Below are positions 1-8,284 of a DNA stretch of 17,364 bases, in pieces. The DNA comes from Scytalidium lignicola (lineage: Eukaryota > Ascomycota > Leotiomycetes). A model generated the notes under the pieces. It was not told the DNA's origin and searched no databases. It worked only from the letters and a program-made list of their open reading frames with translations. The stretch's first letter is position 1, and each line of letters begins with the position of its first letter. The position numbers were made by a program, and so were the translations under genes. The DNA lies in contig NCSJ02000560.1 in assembly GCA_002812745.2 (NCBI GenBank), positions 1 through 17,364 on the forward strand. Direction: 5' to 3'.

Positions 1-824
1 CTGAGCAGCTGCCGCCGGTGGAGGTACTCCCGGAGCCTGTAGTCGTCGTAATAGGCGGTGACGTGCCCCCAGAAGATTTGCTAACAGATTGTTGAGAAGA
101 TCCACTGCCCCCCCAACCTTCCACGGCAATAACTTGGTAGTTGAACGTCCCCAGCTGCAACCCTAGCGACGCCCACGCTTGGAAGTGGTTTTCGAGGGTG
201 ACGGTGTCGCTGGTTCGTTTGGAGGATCTCACAGAGATGTACTGGTTGAAAGTCGCCGTGCCGACGATGGAAGGCTCGTTGACACGCTGATTCTCCCAGA
301 TTGTGTAGGTTGATCCATCGCTGGTAACAGACCCCTTCACAGAGCCAAAACTAGGAGGATTATTGCTGTCCTCGATGATGTAGTACTCAACAAGAGGATT
401 AGTGGTCCAGCCGTAGACGGAGAGGAGGCCAGTTCCGCCGCTAACAGAGAAAGTACCGCCAAAGGTAATCGGGCTACAAGTTTAAAAGTATCAGTAGATG
501 AATAGGAAAAGAAATTAATAGTGCCTGTTATGCCTGTTACGTAGCAGTTCCGACCGTCCAACCTCTTCCAACGACAAAATCATCTTGGGTGTTCCAAGTC
601 ACTGAGAAAGAGCTGCTGGATGGAGAGTAATTGACAGTTCCGCCAGTGGTATAGTCCTGGTTGTAGTTTGGCGCCTGCCGACGACTGAGGGTAGTGTTAT
701 CACGTCGTAGATCAAAGTCTGGGGCGCCACGATCTACGATATCCCTCTGAGCAAGGTCTAGAGGTGAGGCGATCGATCCAACTATCACGGATAGAGTAGC
801 AATGAGGCTCGAGAAGGTAACCAT
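1..824 (-). CDS. GH11 endo-1,4-beta-xylanase, secreted, 3' end beyond window
   Basis: This enzyme hydrolyses internal beta-1,4 bonds of xylan outside the cell. There are two exons, 824-541 and 473-1. The 67-nt intron (540-474) has GTAACA and TTGTAG ends, and joining AC to C keeps the frame (GTAT-PITFGG). The ATG at 824 is chosen because a hydrophobic signal peptide (residues 1 to about 19) follows directly. A propeptide ends in RR (48-49), a Kex2-type site, before QAPNYN. GH11 landmarks are DDFVVGRGW (81-89), [13 protein letters not shown] with the nucleophile Glu124, and YQVIAVEGW with the acid/base Glu213. Asp82 sits where acid-optimum GH11 enzymes carry Asp rather than Asn. From about residue 216 the chain becomes a Ser/Thr/Gly linker, and a Cys appears at the window edge (GGSCS), as expected just before a fungal CBM1; the CBM1 itself is not visible. 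The reading is certain for the family. Substrate preference and pH optimum are inferred. Confidence 0.96.
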
Positions 825-1440
825 GATGATAATGCTAATGAATGAAGGCAATATATGAGATAGGTATAATGGATTAAAGATTGCAAAGCACAGTGAGTCG
901 TCAATGATCTTTTTTATATTTACGCAGGAATGGATTTCCAATTCAAACACATGGCCAACATGGTCGCTGGAGTTTAGCCGCGTCCAGTTCTTTAACTGTC
1001 ATTTTAGGCTGGTTAATTTTCCACAAGAAGCTCTCTTAGGAGATGTGGAACTCCGCGGACTAATAGTGAGATCGATCATTATCTCACGCAGAGAATTATC
1101 CTCCAGACTTCAGCAGAAACGACAGTGACCAGCCGACAGCGGCCCCCGCGTGTCAATGATATCTTATTACTCTGTCCCCGTCAGCCTAAATCGGAAAATT
1201 GGAATAATTAAGACAGCTCTCGTCGATTAGGACACATTCAGTCAGTAGGTACACAATAGCCTGCCAGTCCCGCGTGTACAGTACAAAGGTACCCAGTAAA
1301 TTTTTCTTGCTATTCACAAAGTTGCGGGGAAGTAGCATTCCAGCTGTCTTTGGTAGCAGTGTGATTTAACGGTTAAAACAATTGATTTATTAATTATTAG
1401 CCGTTGTTAAAGTTGAATGGTGTAGATATGTTTAGCCGGA
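825..1440 (-). promoter_or_regulatory. Xylanase upstream region with TATA box, three GGCTAA and one CreA-type site
   Basis: Read toward the xylanase (minus strand), TATAAAAAA lies at 918-910, about 86 bp before the ATG. The XlnR/Xyr1 consensus GGCTAA occurs three times on the coding strand, at 979-974, 1402-1397 and 1437-1432. A CreA/Cre1-type SYGGRG hexamer (GCGGGG) is at 1149-1144. These fit induction by xylan and glucose repression, which is how such genes are usually controlled. The hexamers are short, so individual sites may be chance; three in about 600 bp is more than expected. No gene is seen here. Confidence 0.5.
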
Positions 1441-2345
1441 TCTGAAAATTGGAGTGGGGCTTTTAATATATGTTCAGCCTAGCAGCCGTCAAAATAACCT
1501 TTAATCAACCAGCCGGCTCAACCATCAAATTCATTACTTTATATTAAACAAGTCAACCTATTTACAGATCATTATCAACTTAACCATTAATTCAATTAAT
1601 TTTTGAGCAGTTCTAGTATTTATAACGTTTAATTTACCGGTTGCCTTATATCGTTATATATTACAAGGGGTAAGTTGAATAGAATCCTTTACTAATATAT
1701 TGAGTCCAGTGATTCTAAAGCGAGAACTTCCAGTCTAAGATCATGGGAAATTAGGTGTGGTTTGCCGCAATTTAATATAGGAATATTTAGTTCATCTTTA
1801 GATAAGATTAGTTAAGATCTCGTAGTATCTACTTCTAGACAGACATATGATTCAAAGTATCAAGACCCTTTGTGCAACATTGTTTCTGTCGTGCCTTCCT
1901 ACCTGCGTGATATTCTGGGTACTGTTTCCATCAGTCTCTATTCTACCATATTGTCACTACCACTATCCCAATTATTCATTTGTTACATGCCTACGGCTTC
2001 ATAGCCTTCCTGCTAGAGCATCGTATCTTAAAATTATGCTTAAAGGCCAACAGCTCGGAGGGCTAATGGATAAAGGCTACATCCTAAGGTTCTCTGACAT
2101 TTGTTATCACGATATTAAGCAAAGATTACTCTCGACGTGATAAACTCATCGAGCATTTGGAAGAAGCATGCTGATAAGGGCTACACGAAGAGAAGACAAT
2201 GTATTTAAGTCGTCTAGCAGTGGCTTTATACTTTTTTCTGGGAGACTATTTTTAGGGACTCTAACATAAGAAATTTCTAAAATTATATTTTTAGCTTAAA
2301 TAAAAATACATGTTCCAGGTATTAGAGTTGCACAAGTTCAGCATG
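1441..2345. other. Gene-poor spacer
   Basis: AT-rich DNA between the upstream region of the xylanase and the 3' end of the F-box-like pseudogene. I see no conserved protein segment, tRNA, TIR pair or LTR. A 97-codon plus-strand ORF with an ATG at 1847 has a hydrophobic N-terminus but no recognisable family, no evident promoter and no introns; it is probably chance. Confidence 0.5.
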
Positions 2346-3074
2346 TCATGCTACTTTAGCTTTCTTGCTAATCCAACTGCATCGCTGTTCTAGCTCTCTC
2401 TTCCTCTTCTCTTTCTTTTGTGCTTCTTCCTTCTCTCCTTTGAAATCCAGAAGTCGATTTCGAATATCTTCTGCCATTTGTAATCGCTCCTCCCAGCTCA
2501 TCCGGGAATGTCCCAGCCACTTCTCGCACTTCGACGTCTCCATACATGTCACAGCCACTCGCTTCAAAGGCAAGAACTGCAGTTCCTTCAACTCTTCCAT
2601 CTTGACATTAGGTCACCATGAGTGTGCAGGCCTTCCACAGAATTCGGGGTTGCGTCGTCCGTATTGGTTACTCCGAATATCCAGATGAAGGACCTCCAGC
2701 GACTTAAACTTGCTCAACACGCTTTTGTGGAGTGCTGCATACCAACCATCCGCCCAGTTCTCTCGCACCCAACAATACCGTGGATCGAAATCGAGATGTA
2801 ATTTTCGCATCAAGCGCCGCTGAACAGCATTTCGCCTGTTCATGAACTGCGAAAAGGCTAATGCATGCGTAAATGGCCACGTTGTAGTGCCCCAGAAAAT
2901 CCGATTTGCTTCTACGTACACCTGCCGGCAGACCCGCAACACGCTTATGTCACATTGCTCACTAATGCATGCAGCAAGGAGCTCCAAATCTACGACATAG
3001 AACACAAGTTTCCGACGCTTCTTTACGCGTGGATAGGTCGGAAAATCGGATTCACAACATAAAACAAGCAAACC
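2346..3074 (-). pseudogene. F-box-like / DUF7730-type protein, N-terminally incomplete, one in-frame stop
   Basis: One minus-strand frame runs from 3074 to the TAA at 2346, broken only by a TGA at 2615-2613. The upstream part has the landmark ISVLRVCRQVYVEANRIFWG, typical of fungal proteins that follow an F-box-like start, then LEVLHLDIR. The part after the TGA continues with ELKELQFLPLKRVAVT and a Lys/Glu-rich coiled tail (GEKEEAQKKEKRKRELEQRC), as these families do. The stop therefore most likely truncates one ancestral gene; CGA to TGA would do it. No ATG lies in frame upstream. The frame opens after a TAAG that could be a splice acceptor, so the N-terminal exon is missing or unrecognised. 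The exact role is unknown; relatives are large, poorly characterised paralogue families. The DUF7730 assignment is tentative. A 71-nt intron covering the stop is possible by its borders but breaks the frame. Confidence 0.6.
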
Positions 3075-3133
3075 TTAGTCTAGAAGTAAAGATGTAAATA
3101 AGAACAAAGGGTTCTATAACTCTGTTAATTCTA

Positions 3134-3874
3134 TCACTCTACACTTAACTGGATCTGTAATGCTTCATCTGCTACTTTCTGCTGCTGAATTCCCACTTGA
3201 TCATTTTCCTGATTCTCCGGCATCGAAACTAGGTCACCCTTCACATATAGACATGAAGGAGGACGTCCGTTGAACTCCTGTCGACACCATCCAAAAACAT
3301 TTGAATGATCATGAAAGCGACAGGTGCCAACAAAATTTAATTTCATATCACTTAACAAGCAATGCTTGAAATAGTCACGACCAAAGTCTGGAAATGCTTC
3401 AAAGGTGTCTTTCCACCAAGAGTACTCAGATCGACGTGAACGGTACGTGCTTCGAACAGGTTCGTAAATTATTGAAAATTGTAATAAAAACAAATCCCGA
3501 AGTACTGATCCATCAAGGGTGTTCTCGTAAGCTTTCGAAATGATTTCGGGAGTCACGTCCCAGGAGCTGTTTCTTAGAGTGTCGAGCAGGGCGTCAGAGG
3601 TTTGATTAATAAGGCAATGCACTTTGTACATCTCAGAGAATATTGCAAGATCAATCATGACATGAATATCAATGCCGTCTCTCATAGTAGGGTTACAAGT
3701 ATGCAACCACAAGAAAAACTCAGCAAACATCTCTATTCTTGCTTCCGGAAATCGAATACACTGTTCTTTTGCCTCCTTAAATTGCAAGTAGCACATCCTT
3801 TTGAAGATAGGTGAGGAGTAAGCCAAAAGCTCTACAGGAATTACAAAAGCCTTCTTTTCCTCCCCAACTAGCAC
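3134..3874 (-). CDS. BTB/POZ domain protein, main exon; first exon not identified
   Basis: BTB domains mediate dimerisation and often link substrates to cullin-3 ubiquitin ligases. The exon reads VLVGEEKKAFVIPVELLAYS, then SPIFKRM, FKEAKEQCIRFPEA and FAEFFLWLHT within the first 60 residues. This matches fungal BTB proteins from the middle of their usual TVLVG strand onward. It ends at a TGA (3136-3134) after 246 codons; the C-terminal part is unrecognised. The start is not an initiation codon: the first codon is GTG, immediately preceded by TAG, and the junction reads ATCTAG/GTG, an ordinary 3' splice site. So the first residues must come from an upstream exon. On that side the transposon at 3904-5160 begins 28 bp away. 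No convincing first exon was found beyond it, so the gene may be broken. It is followed 60 bp downstream by the F-box-like pseudogene on the same strand. Confidence 0.75.
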   Translation of the reverse strand: MLVGEEKKAFVIPVELLAYSSPIFKRMCYLQFKEAKEQCIRFPEARIEMFAEFFLWLHTCNPTMRDGIDIHVMIDLAIFSEMYKVHCLINQTSDALLDTLRNSSWDVTPEIISKAYENTLDGSVLRDLFLLQFSIIYEPVRSTYRSRRSEYSWWKDTFEAFPDFGRDYFKHCLLSDMKLNFVGTCRFHDHSNVFGWCRQEFNGRPPSCLYVKGDLVSMPENQENDQVGIQQQKVADEALQIQLSVE

Positions 3875-3903
3875 CTAGATCCGCTCACTCTGTACAGCTC
3901 TAA

Positions 3904-3931
3904 CGAGCCGGGTGTCGTAAGTCTGTGTCGC
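3904..3931 (+). repeat. Left terminal inverted repeat of copy 1
   Basis: 28 bp, exact reverse complement of 5133-5160. It lies on the acceptor side of the BTB exon, about 28 bp from the AG. Confidence 0.95.
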
Positions 3932-3972
3932 TTAGGTAGGTCTCCCACCAAAATATTTGTAAATCATACACT

Positions 3973-5082
3973 ATGGCTCCTCAAACACCTCCCCTTGATT
4001 TTCAGCATGAACCAGGTGATGAGATTCCCACTAAACATAAGAAGGCAATACACCAGCTTTATGGCTTTGGAAAGATATCAATTTCAAAGCTTCAAGAACG
4101 ATATGGCCTTAGTTATACAACAATCTGTCGCATTTTGAAATATGACTAGCCTGAACATGCTCGCCCCACACGAACTGGAAGGCCACAAAAACTTTCAGAT
4201 TTACAAGTTAACGAAATTATTGGATATCTTTCTACTAATTGGGAAAATCGATGCCTCAAATATGAAGTTATTTGTGAAGAACTTAAATTGAAGTGTACTC
4301 TTACAACTTTACGTTATAGACTTCACCAAAGAGGATATTATCGATGTACTATATGTCAAAAACCTTACCTCACTTCTACACAAGTTTTAGCTTTACTTTT
4401 ATAGGCTATAGCTCATATATTTTTGCATATAGAATGGTTTAAGGTTCTTTGGTCAGATGAGGTCACATTTTTAGTAAGAGGAAGAACAATAAAGGAGAAA
4501 GTTACTCGGAAAAAAGGAGAGCGATTTCATCCTACATACCTTCAACATCAATTCCATCGAGGCCATACAACACCTGTGAATGCTTGGGGAGCAATTGGAT
4601 ACGGTTATAAAAGTCCTCTAATATTTCTCTATGGTTCTGGCAAAAAAGTATTATTCACACAAAAGGATTATCTAGCTCAAATCCTTACAACAAATCTTCA
4701 ACCTATTCTGGAGGCTTTTGCACTCAAAACTCATGAACTCTACCCTTTTACAAAACCTTTATTTATGGAAGATGGAAACTCAGCTTATGGCCATAAGTCT
4801 ACAACTAACTGTTGTGCTAGATGGCGTACAGCACATGGAATAATATTAATGCCACACCCTTCTACAAGTCCTGATATGAACCCTATTGAGAAGTGTTGGA
4901 GGAAAATCAAACAAGCGTTACACAGGCGAAAAAAGCAACCCACAACCGAGCAAGAGATGGAAATTGCAATTACAGAAGAATGGAATAATATACCACAGGA
5001 TTGGATAAATAAGTTGATTTTAAAACAAGAACATTGGGTTCATGTACTTATGGAACGCCATGGGTGGTCTACTCCTAATTAA
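3973..5082 (+). pseudogene. Tc1/mariner-like transposase with two in-frame TAG codons
   Basis: This encodes the DDE endonuclease that cuts and pastes the element. From the ATG at 3973 the frame runs 370 codons to the TAA at 5080-5082, interrupted by TAG at 4147-4149 (codon 59) and TAG at 4402-4404 (codon 144). The N-terminus has a helix-turn-helix DNA-binding region (KKAIHQLYGFGKISISKLQE) and a second one after TRTGRPQKL. The catalytic core has W-S-D-E-V-T-F (first Asp), F-M-E-D-G-N-S-A-Y-G-H-K (second Asp) and HPSTSPDMNPIEKCW (Glu). The second Asp and the Glu are separated by 38 residues by direct count, longer than the 34 of classical Tc1. Otherwise it is unshifted and well preserved. The decayed copy at 12830-13938 encodes the same protein family. 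Confidence 0.93.
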
Positions 5083-5132
5083 ATTGTTATTAAATGCCTA
5101 AGTTTTATGATTTTTATCGCAATATGCCCTGT

Positions 5133-5160
5133 GCGACACAGACTTACGACACCCGGCTCG
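5133..5160 (-). repeat. Right terminal inverted repeat of copy 1
   Basis: 28 bp, exact reverse complement of 3904-3931, followed immediately by TAA at 5161-5163. Confidence 0.95.
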
Positions 5161-5433
5161 TAAGACCATTAGCAGGATAATCCCGTTCTGTATAGGATTC
5201 TTATTTGATGAATAAGTCCTGACGGATTGTTCACTAAGACAACTGAGATGTAGCCATTGTAGGATAGATTGGACTTCAAGACGAAAGTTATCTTTTTTAA
5301 GGAGGCGGAGGGGCAAGGGGGCAGGGTATGTGAATTTAGCCTAGCATACTGCCGCATTACACGTAGCCGACAATAGCATGGTACCGGACACGAAGATTAA
5401 ATTGATTGTCTATTCTACTGTTCTAATTACTGT

Positions 5434-5676
5434 CTAATTGACATCGTAAGTTCCGGCCGTATTTTTTGAATGCTTAGCTTTGGGGAGGAACTTGCTTATG
5501 AGCTCTTTTACGATTAGTGCAATCTCTTTTATCTTCATTTGTGTTTGCATGTCGCTCCTATCTGCTGCTCCATATTATCGTACATTAATCCTCTGTAGGT
5601 CACATACAGCTGGAGGCTCTCCCTTTACCTCCATAGCCACTCCCGAATCCTCGTCGATATGCCGGACATCGACCAT
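5434..5676 (-). pseudogene. Possible small broken ORF of unknown function
   Basis: From the ATG at 5676 one minus-strand frame runs 81 codons to the TAG at 5436-5434, with a single TAA at codon 34 (5577-5575). The predicted peptide is charged and soluble, starting MVDVRHIDEDSG and ending with a Lys-rich helix-like stretch (KIKEIALIVKELISKFLPK). I do not recognise a family. A single stop in an otherwise open 81-codon frame may be chance, or an exon fragment. Confidence 0.2.
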
Positions 5677-6043
5677 GACTGTGATTCTTCGAATCAAACC
5701 TTAAACCCTAACAATAATAGAAAAATAACGAAAATTATAATTTTTTATAATTTTCATGCTTGCACACTGTTTTTTCTTAAGACTTGTTTACTAGTAAAGA
5801 ACAGTAATGGACATTCACTGGCGTAAAGTACATAACAAGGAGAAGTGAGCTTGCATTCAGTACACGACAAGTAATATTAGATGTCCAGAAGAGCAGTACT
5901 CTGTTTCGTAACAAGGAGAAATGGGGTTTTATGAACCTTTGTTAATATATAATAACAATTAAGAGAAATGGAGGCTTGTAAACTTTTATTCACACATTAC
6001 TATGTTATAAAACTTGACTAGGCATGCAAGTAAGCAGGACAGA

Positions 6044-6192
6044 CAATTTCATTTTTGCACGGAAATGGACGGTCAATTCCATTTGAGGAGCACGGACCAG
6101 ACGATTAACATTTTGCAAATAGATGTTCAATTGCATTTTTTGCACATGGAGGTTGTGAGGGCTACCGTAACCATTATAGAAATGCAATTGAC
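6044..6192. repeat. Imperfect short repeats with core CAATTNCATTT
   Basis: Three direct, imperfect copies start at 6044, 6074 and 6128. Each has CAATT(T/C/G)CATTT followed by a GCAC(G/AT)GGA-like tail. An inverted copy, AAATGCAATTG (about 6180-6190), pairs with the copy at 6128. Spacing is irregular and the function is unknown. The repeats explain why both strands stay open here. Confidence 0.45.
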
Positions 6193-6222
6193 ACGCTAAT
6201 GAAGTGCATAACGACAACGTAG

Positions 6223-8198
6223 GATATACTTTCAAATCATAAAACTTTAACTGCTAATAAGATATATGGTAGAGAAAAGAGCTTAAATTACAGTAAAGAT
6301 TATTCAATTGAGAATCGATCTTTAGAATACAACTTTAAATATTTTAATTACTTTGATTTACCAATTAAACCTTTGAATTTTAAGAAGAATAAAGGTAGTA
6401 ATAATAATAATAATAAATCAAAATCAAAGTCGAAATTAGATTCAGGTTTGAAGAAGCATAAAAGACAAACATCAAGTGTAGATGTTAGTTCTAAAAGGAT
6501 TAAATCTGCAGAACCCTTAAATTCAACTTCTTCTTCTACTACTTCAGATTCTGAATTAAATACGGATTTATTAAATAATCTGGTTGATCTACCTGAGAGA
6601 ATAATAAATCGACGTTTATTAGAGCCTTTTAGTCGAGTAAACTCGAATTTAGCTAGTTTTGATTCAACTATTGCTACTAAAGAGGCTAATCTGGTTAATT
6701 ACACGTATAATAATAATAAATCTTTGTTAGTTTATTTACGAGAATTCTTTAAAGATTCTAAAGCTAATTTTAAGTCAACTGAACAAGAATTAGCTTTAGA
6801 ATCGATTATTATTAATGAATATCCATTTATTACATATATTAATGGGATTAGTAGTGGAAAATCTCTGGTATTTTTACTACCTAGTTTTATTAACAAGAAT
6901 AAGCATGTATATTTTGTAGCTAGCCCTCGAGTTAGCTTAAAAGAGGATTTATTACAAAGGTCTCTTAAATTAAGCTTAAATGCATCCATTTATAGTTCTC
7001 AGGACTTAGAAACCAAATTTATCAATAATTTAGTATTCTTAAGCTACAAGGATTTACTAGATCTGGATTTTACTACTTATTTAATCGATTTAAAGGCTAG
7101 TAATAAATCCTTTACCTTATATTTAGATGAAGTTCATTTATTACTACTAGAAAAGGAATTTCGACCTATGTTTAAATATATAAACTCGATTATTAAATAT
7201 ATAACTCAGGTTATATTTATAAGTGCTACTCTACCAAATCCTTTACTAGAGTTACTAGAAAGAGAATTTAACACACAGCATAATAAGATTATTCGAGGTT
7301 CTACTACTAGAACAAATATCTCATATAATATTATTGATAAGAATGAGTATGATAATAAGTCTGAAATTAATATAATTTCGGATTTATTACAGAATAAAAT
7401 ATATCCAAGTTTAAAATTTAATGAGAAGGTTATTATATTTACATCTACTTATAAAAGTATAGATTTTATTAGTGTTGAGAGTAATATATTGGTTACGTGC
7501 ACGTGATACTCACGTGCCATGTAGACTAGTCCTGATTAGGTAGTGGGAGCGAGCGAAGCTCTTACAGCTTCGCACCACTCCCACCCCCTTTTCGAATAAC
7601 AACCATGGAATAGCACAACAGTATATTACGTATATTACGTACCGTACTACGTGCTACAGGTGAACCGACAATTAGTAAACATTTAAATGTTTCAGGTTAT
7701 TACAGCTTAAAAGAGGATAAAAGTAAGATCTTGGCTGATTTTACTGATAATCCAGAAGTTAAAGTTATAGTTGGTACCTCAGCCTTAGAAGTAGGCTTGG
7801 ATATACTTAAAATTCGATTCTCCATTCACCTGAATAAGTTTAATGGCCTTGTCAGCCTAGATCAAGGGGTTGGCCGAATTGGAAGGGATAATAAGCCAAG
7901 TATTAGTTATATTATTACTAATTCAATGGTTAATAATAAGGCTTTTAAGCCAGATTTATTAAATTTACCAGTAAACACAGTAGAAGATTTTCAGAAGTTG
8001 GATTATAACAAGTTACTAGAATTCTTAACCACTAGATCTTGTTATAGGATAATTTTAGAAGGCTATTTTAATAACAAGACCTTAAATAATTGTATAAAGC
8101 CTCTGATCAGGTGTTCTTCTTGTCAGTCACGCGTTTGCCAAATTGGTGTGTTTGGACCACCGTTATATATTTCAACACTTCTACTCGTTTCCTCGTAG
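6223..8198 (+). CDS. RecQ-like helicase (telomere-linked/DUF3505-associated type), truncated at both ends
   Basis: This is an ATP-dependent 3'-5' DNA helicase core. The frame is open from after the TAG at 6220 to the TAG at 8196-8198, if 7481-7659 is removed. Motif order is: Gln motif (STEQELALESI), Walker A GISSGKS (6844-6864), SPRVSL (Ia), DEVH (7126-7137) followed by the RecQ hallmark FRPMF, SATLP (7222-7236), KVIIFTST (IV), VIVGTSALEVGLD (V) and QGVGRIGRD (VI, 7863-7889). A C-x16-C-x6-C-x2-C cluster follows, matching the RecQ zinc-binding domain. After the last Cys the sequence loses family resemblance and AT-richness. No in-frame ATG lies upstream of the core, so the N-terminus is missing or in unseen exons. 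A low-complexity Asn/Ser/Lys segment precedes the core. Relatives sit in fungal subtelomeres and mobile DNA. There are no stops in the core, unlike the RIP-decayed transposon copy. Confidence 0.85.
7481..7659 (+). other. Intron or small insertion splitting the helicase frame
   Basis: The segment begins GTAATA and ends TGCTACAG. Removing it joins ...FISVE-S to EPTISKHLNVSGYYS in frame (phase 1), giving a continuous helicase between motifs IV and V. Composition differs from the AT-rich coding flanks. It holds CACGTG twice (7500-7505, 7511-7516), a GC-rich hairpin (7543-7584) and a duplicated TATATTACG near 7622-7640. It is far longer than the other introns in this window (56-68 nt). It is either an intron carrying a MITE-like insert or an insertion that happens to have splice borders. 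Confidence 0.6.
7543..7584 (+). repeat. GC-rich hairpin inside the helicase intron-like segment
   Basis: The arms GTGGGAG...GCGAAGCT (7543-7560) and AGCTTCGC...CTCCCAC (7566-7584) pair as 8 bp plus 7 bp with a 3/4-nt internal bulge and a 5-nt loop (CTTAC). The structure is striking against the AT-rich surroundings. Confidence 0.75.
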
Positions 8199-8244
8199 TC
8201 GGGGGAAGCCCCTTTCAAGACTAATTCTAGTCCAAACAGACACC
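8145..8244. repeat. Inverted-repeat-bounded 100-bp segment between helicase end and HET gene
   Basis: GGTGTGTTTGGACCA at 8145-8159 pairs with the reverse complement of TAGTCCAAACAGACACC (8228-8244), differing by a 2-nt indel and one mismatch. It could be a MITE-like footprint or a promoter stem. It coincides with the point where helicase homology and AT-richness end. No clear target duplication is seen. Confidence 0.45.
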
Positions 8245-8284
8245 GAAAATTAACTATCAAAATAAAGAAGGCTTCTTTGGCGAA

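Larger units (their letters stand above)
3901..5163 (+). mobile_element. DDE (Tc1/mariner-like) DNA transposon, copy 1, with TAA flanks
   Basis: The element spans 3904-5160 (1257 bp). It is bounded by perfect 28-bp terminal inverted repeats that begin CGAGCCGGGTGTCG and end in GTCTGTGTCGC, at 3904-3931 and 5133-5160. TAA flanks both ends (3901-3903 and 5161-5163). It carries a single transposase frame on the plus strand. The perfect TIRs indicate a fairly recent insertion, yet the transposase has two stops, so the copy is probably non-autonomous now. A divergent relative sits at 12774-14015. Confidence 0.95.
5164..6222. other. Gene-poor spacer between transposon copy 1 and the helicase
   Basis: No confident gene is present. 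Just beyond the transposon, the minus strand reads TGCTAATGG (about 5176-5168), a good fungal branch-point match for the BTB intron. The stretch also holds a weak broken ORF (5434-5676, minus) and a set of imperfect repeats (6044-6192), described separately. A single AAACCCTAAC at about 5702-5711 resembles one telomere unit but is not an array. Confidence 0.5.

Noticed and set aside
1847..2140. 97-codon ORF with hydrophobic N-terminus
   Set aside because: No recognisable family, AT-rich spacer context, no supporting signals; likely chance.
2602..2672. 71-nt intron (GTAACC...CTAATGTCAAG) removing the TGA of the F-box-like gene
   Set aside because: Its length is not a multiple of three and splicing shifts the frame away from the well-formed C-terminal part.
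3071..3090. Splice acceptor TTCTAG at 3081-3080 for the F-box-like gene
   Set aside because: An in-frame TAA at 3077-3075 follows it, so this acceptor cannot feed the open frame.
5164..5360. First exon of the BTB gene starting ATGGCTACATCTCAG (near 5256)
   Set aside because: It meets TAG after seven codons and no good donor leads into the VLVGEEKK frame.
5700..5712. AAACCCTAAC resembling a telomere repeat; also TTAGGGTTTAC near 14164
   Set aside because: Only one unit in each place and no array, so no telomere is claimed.
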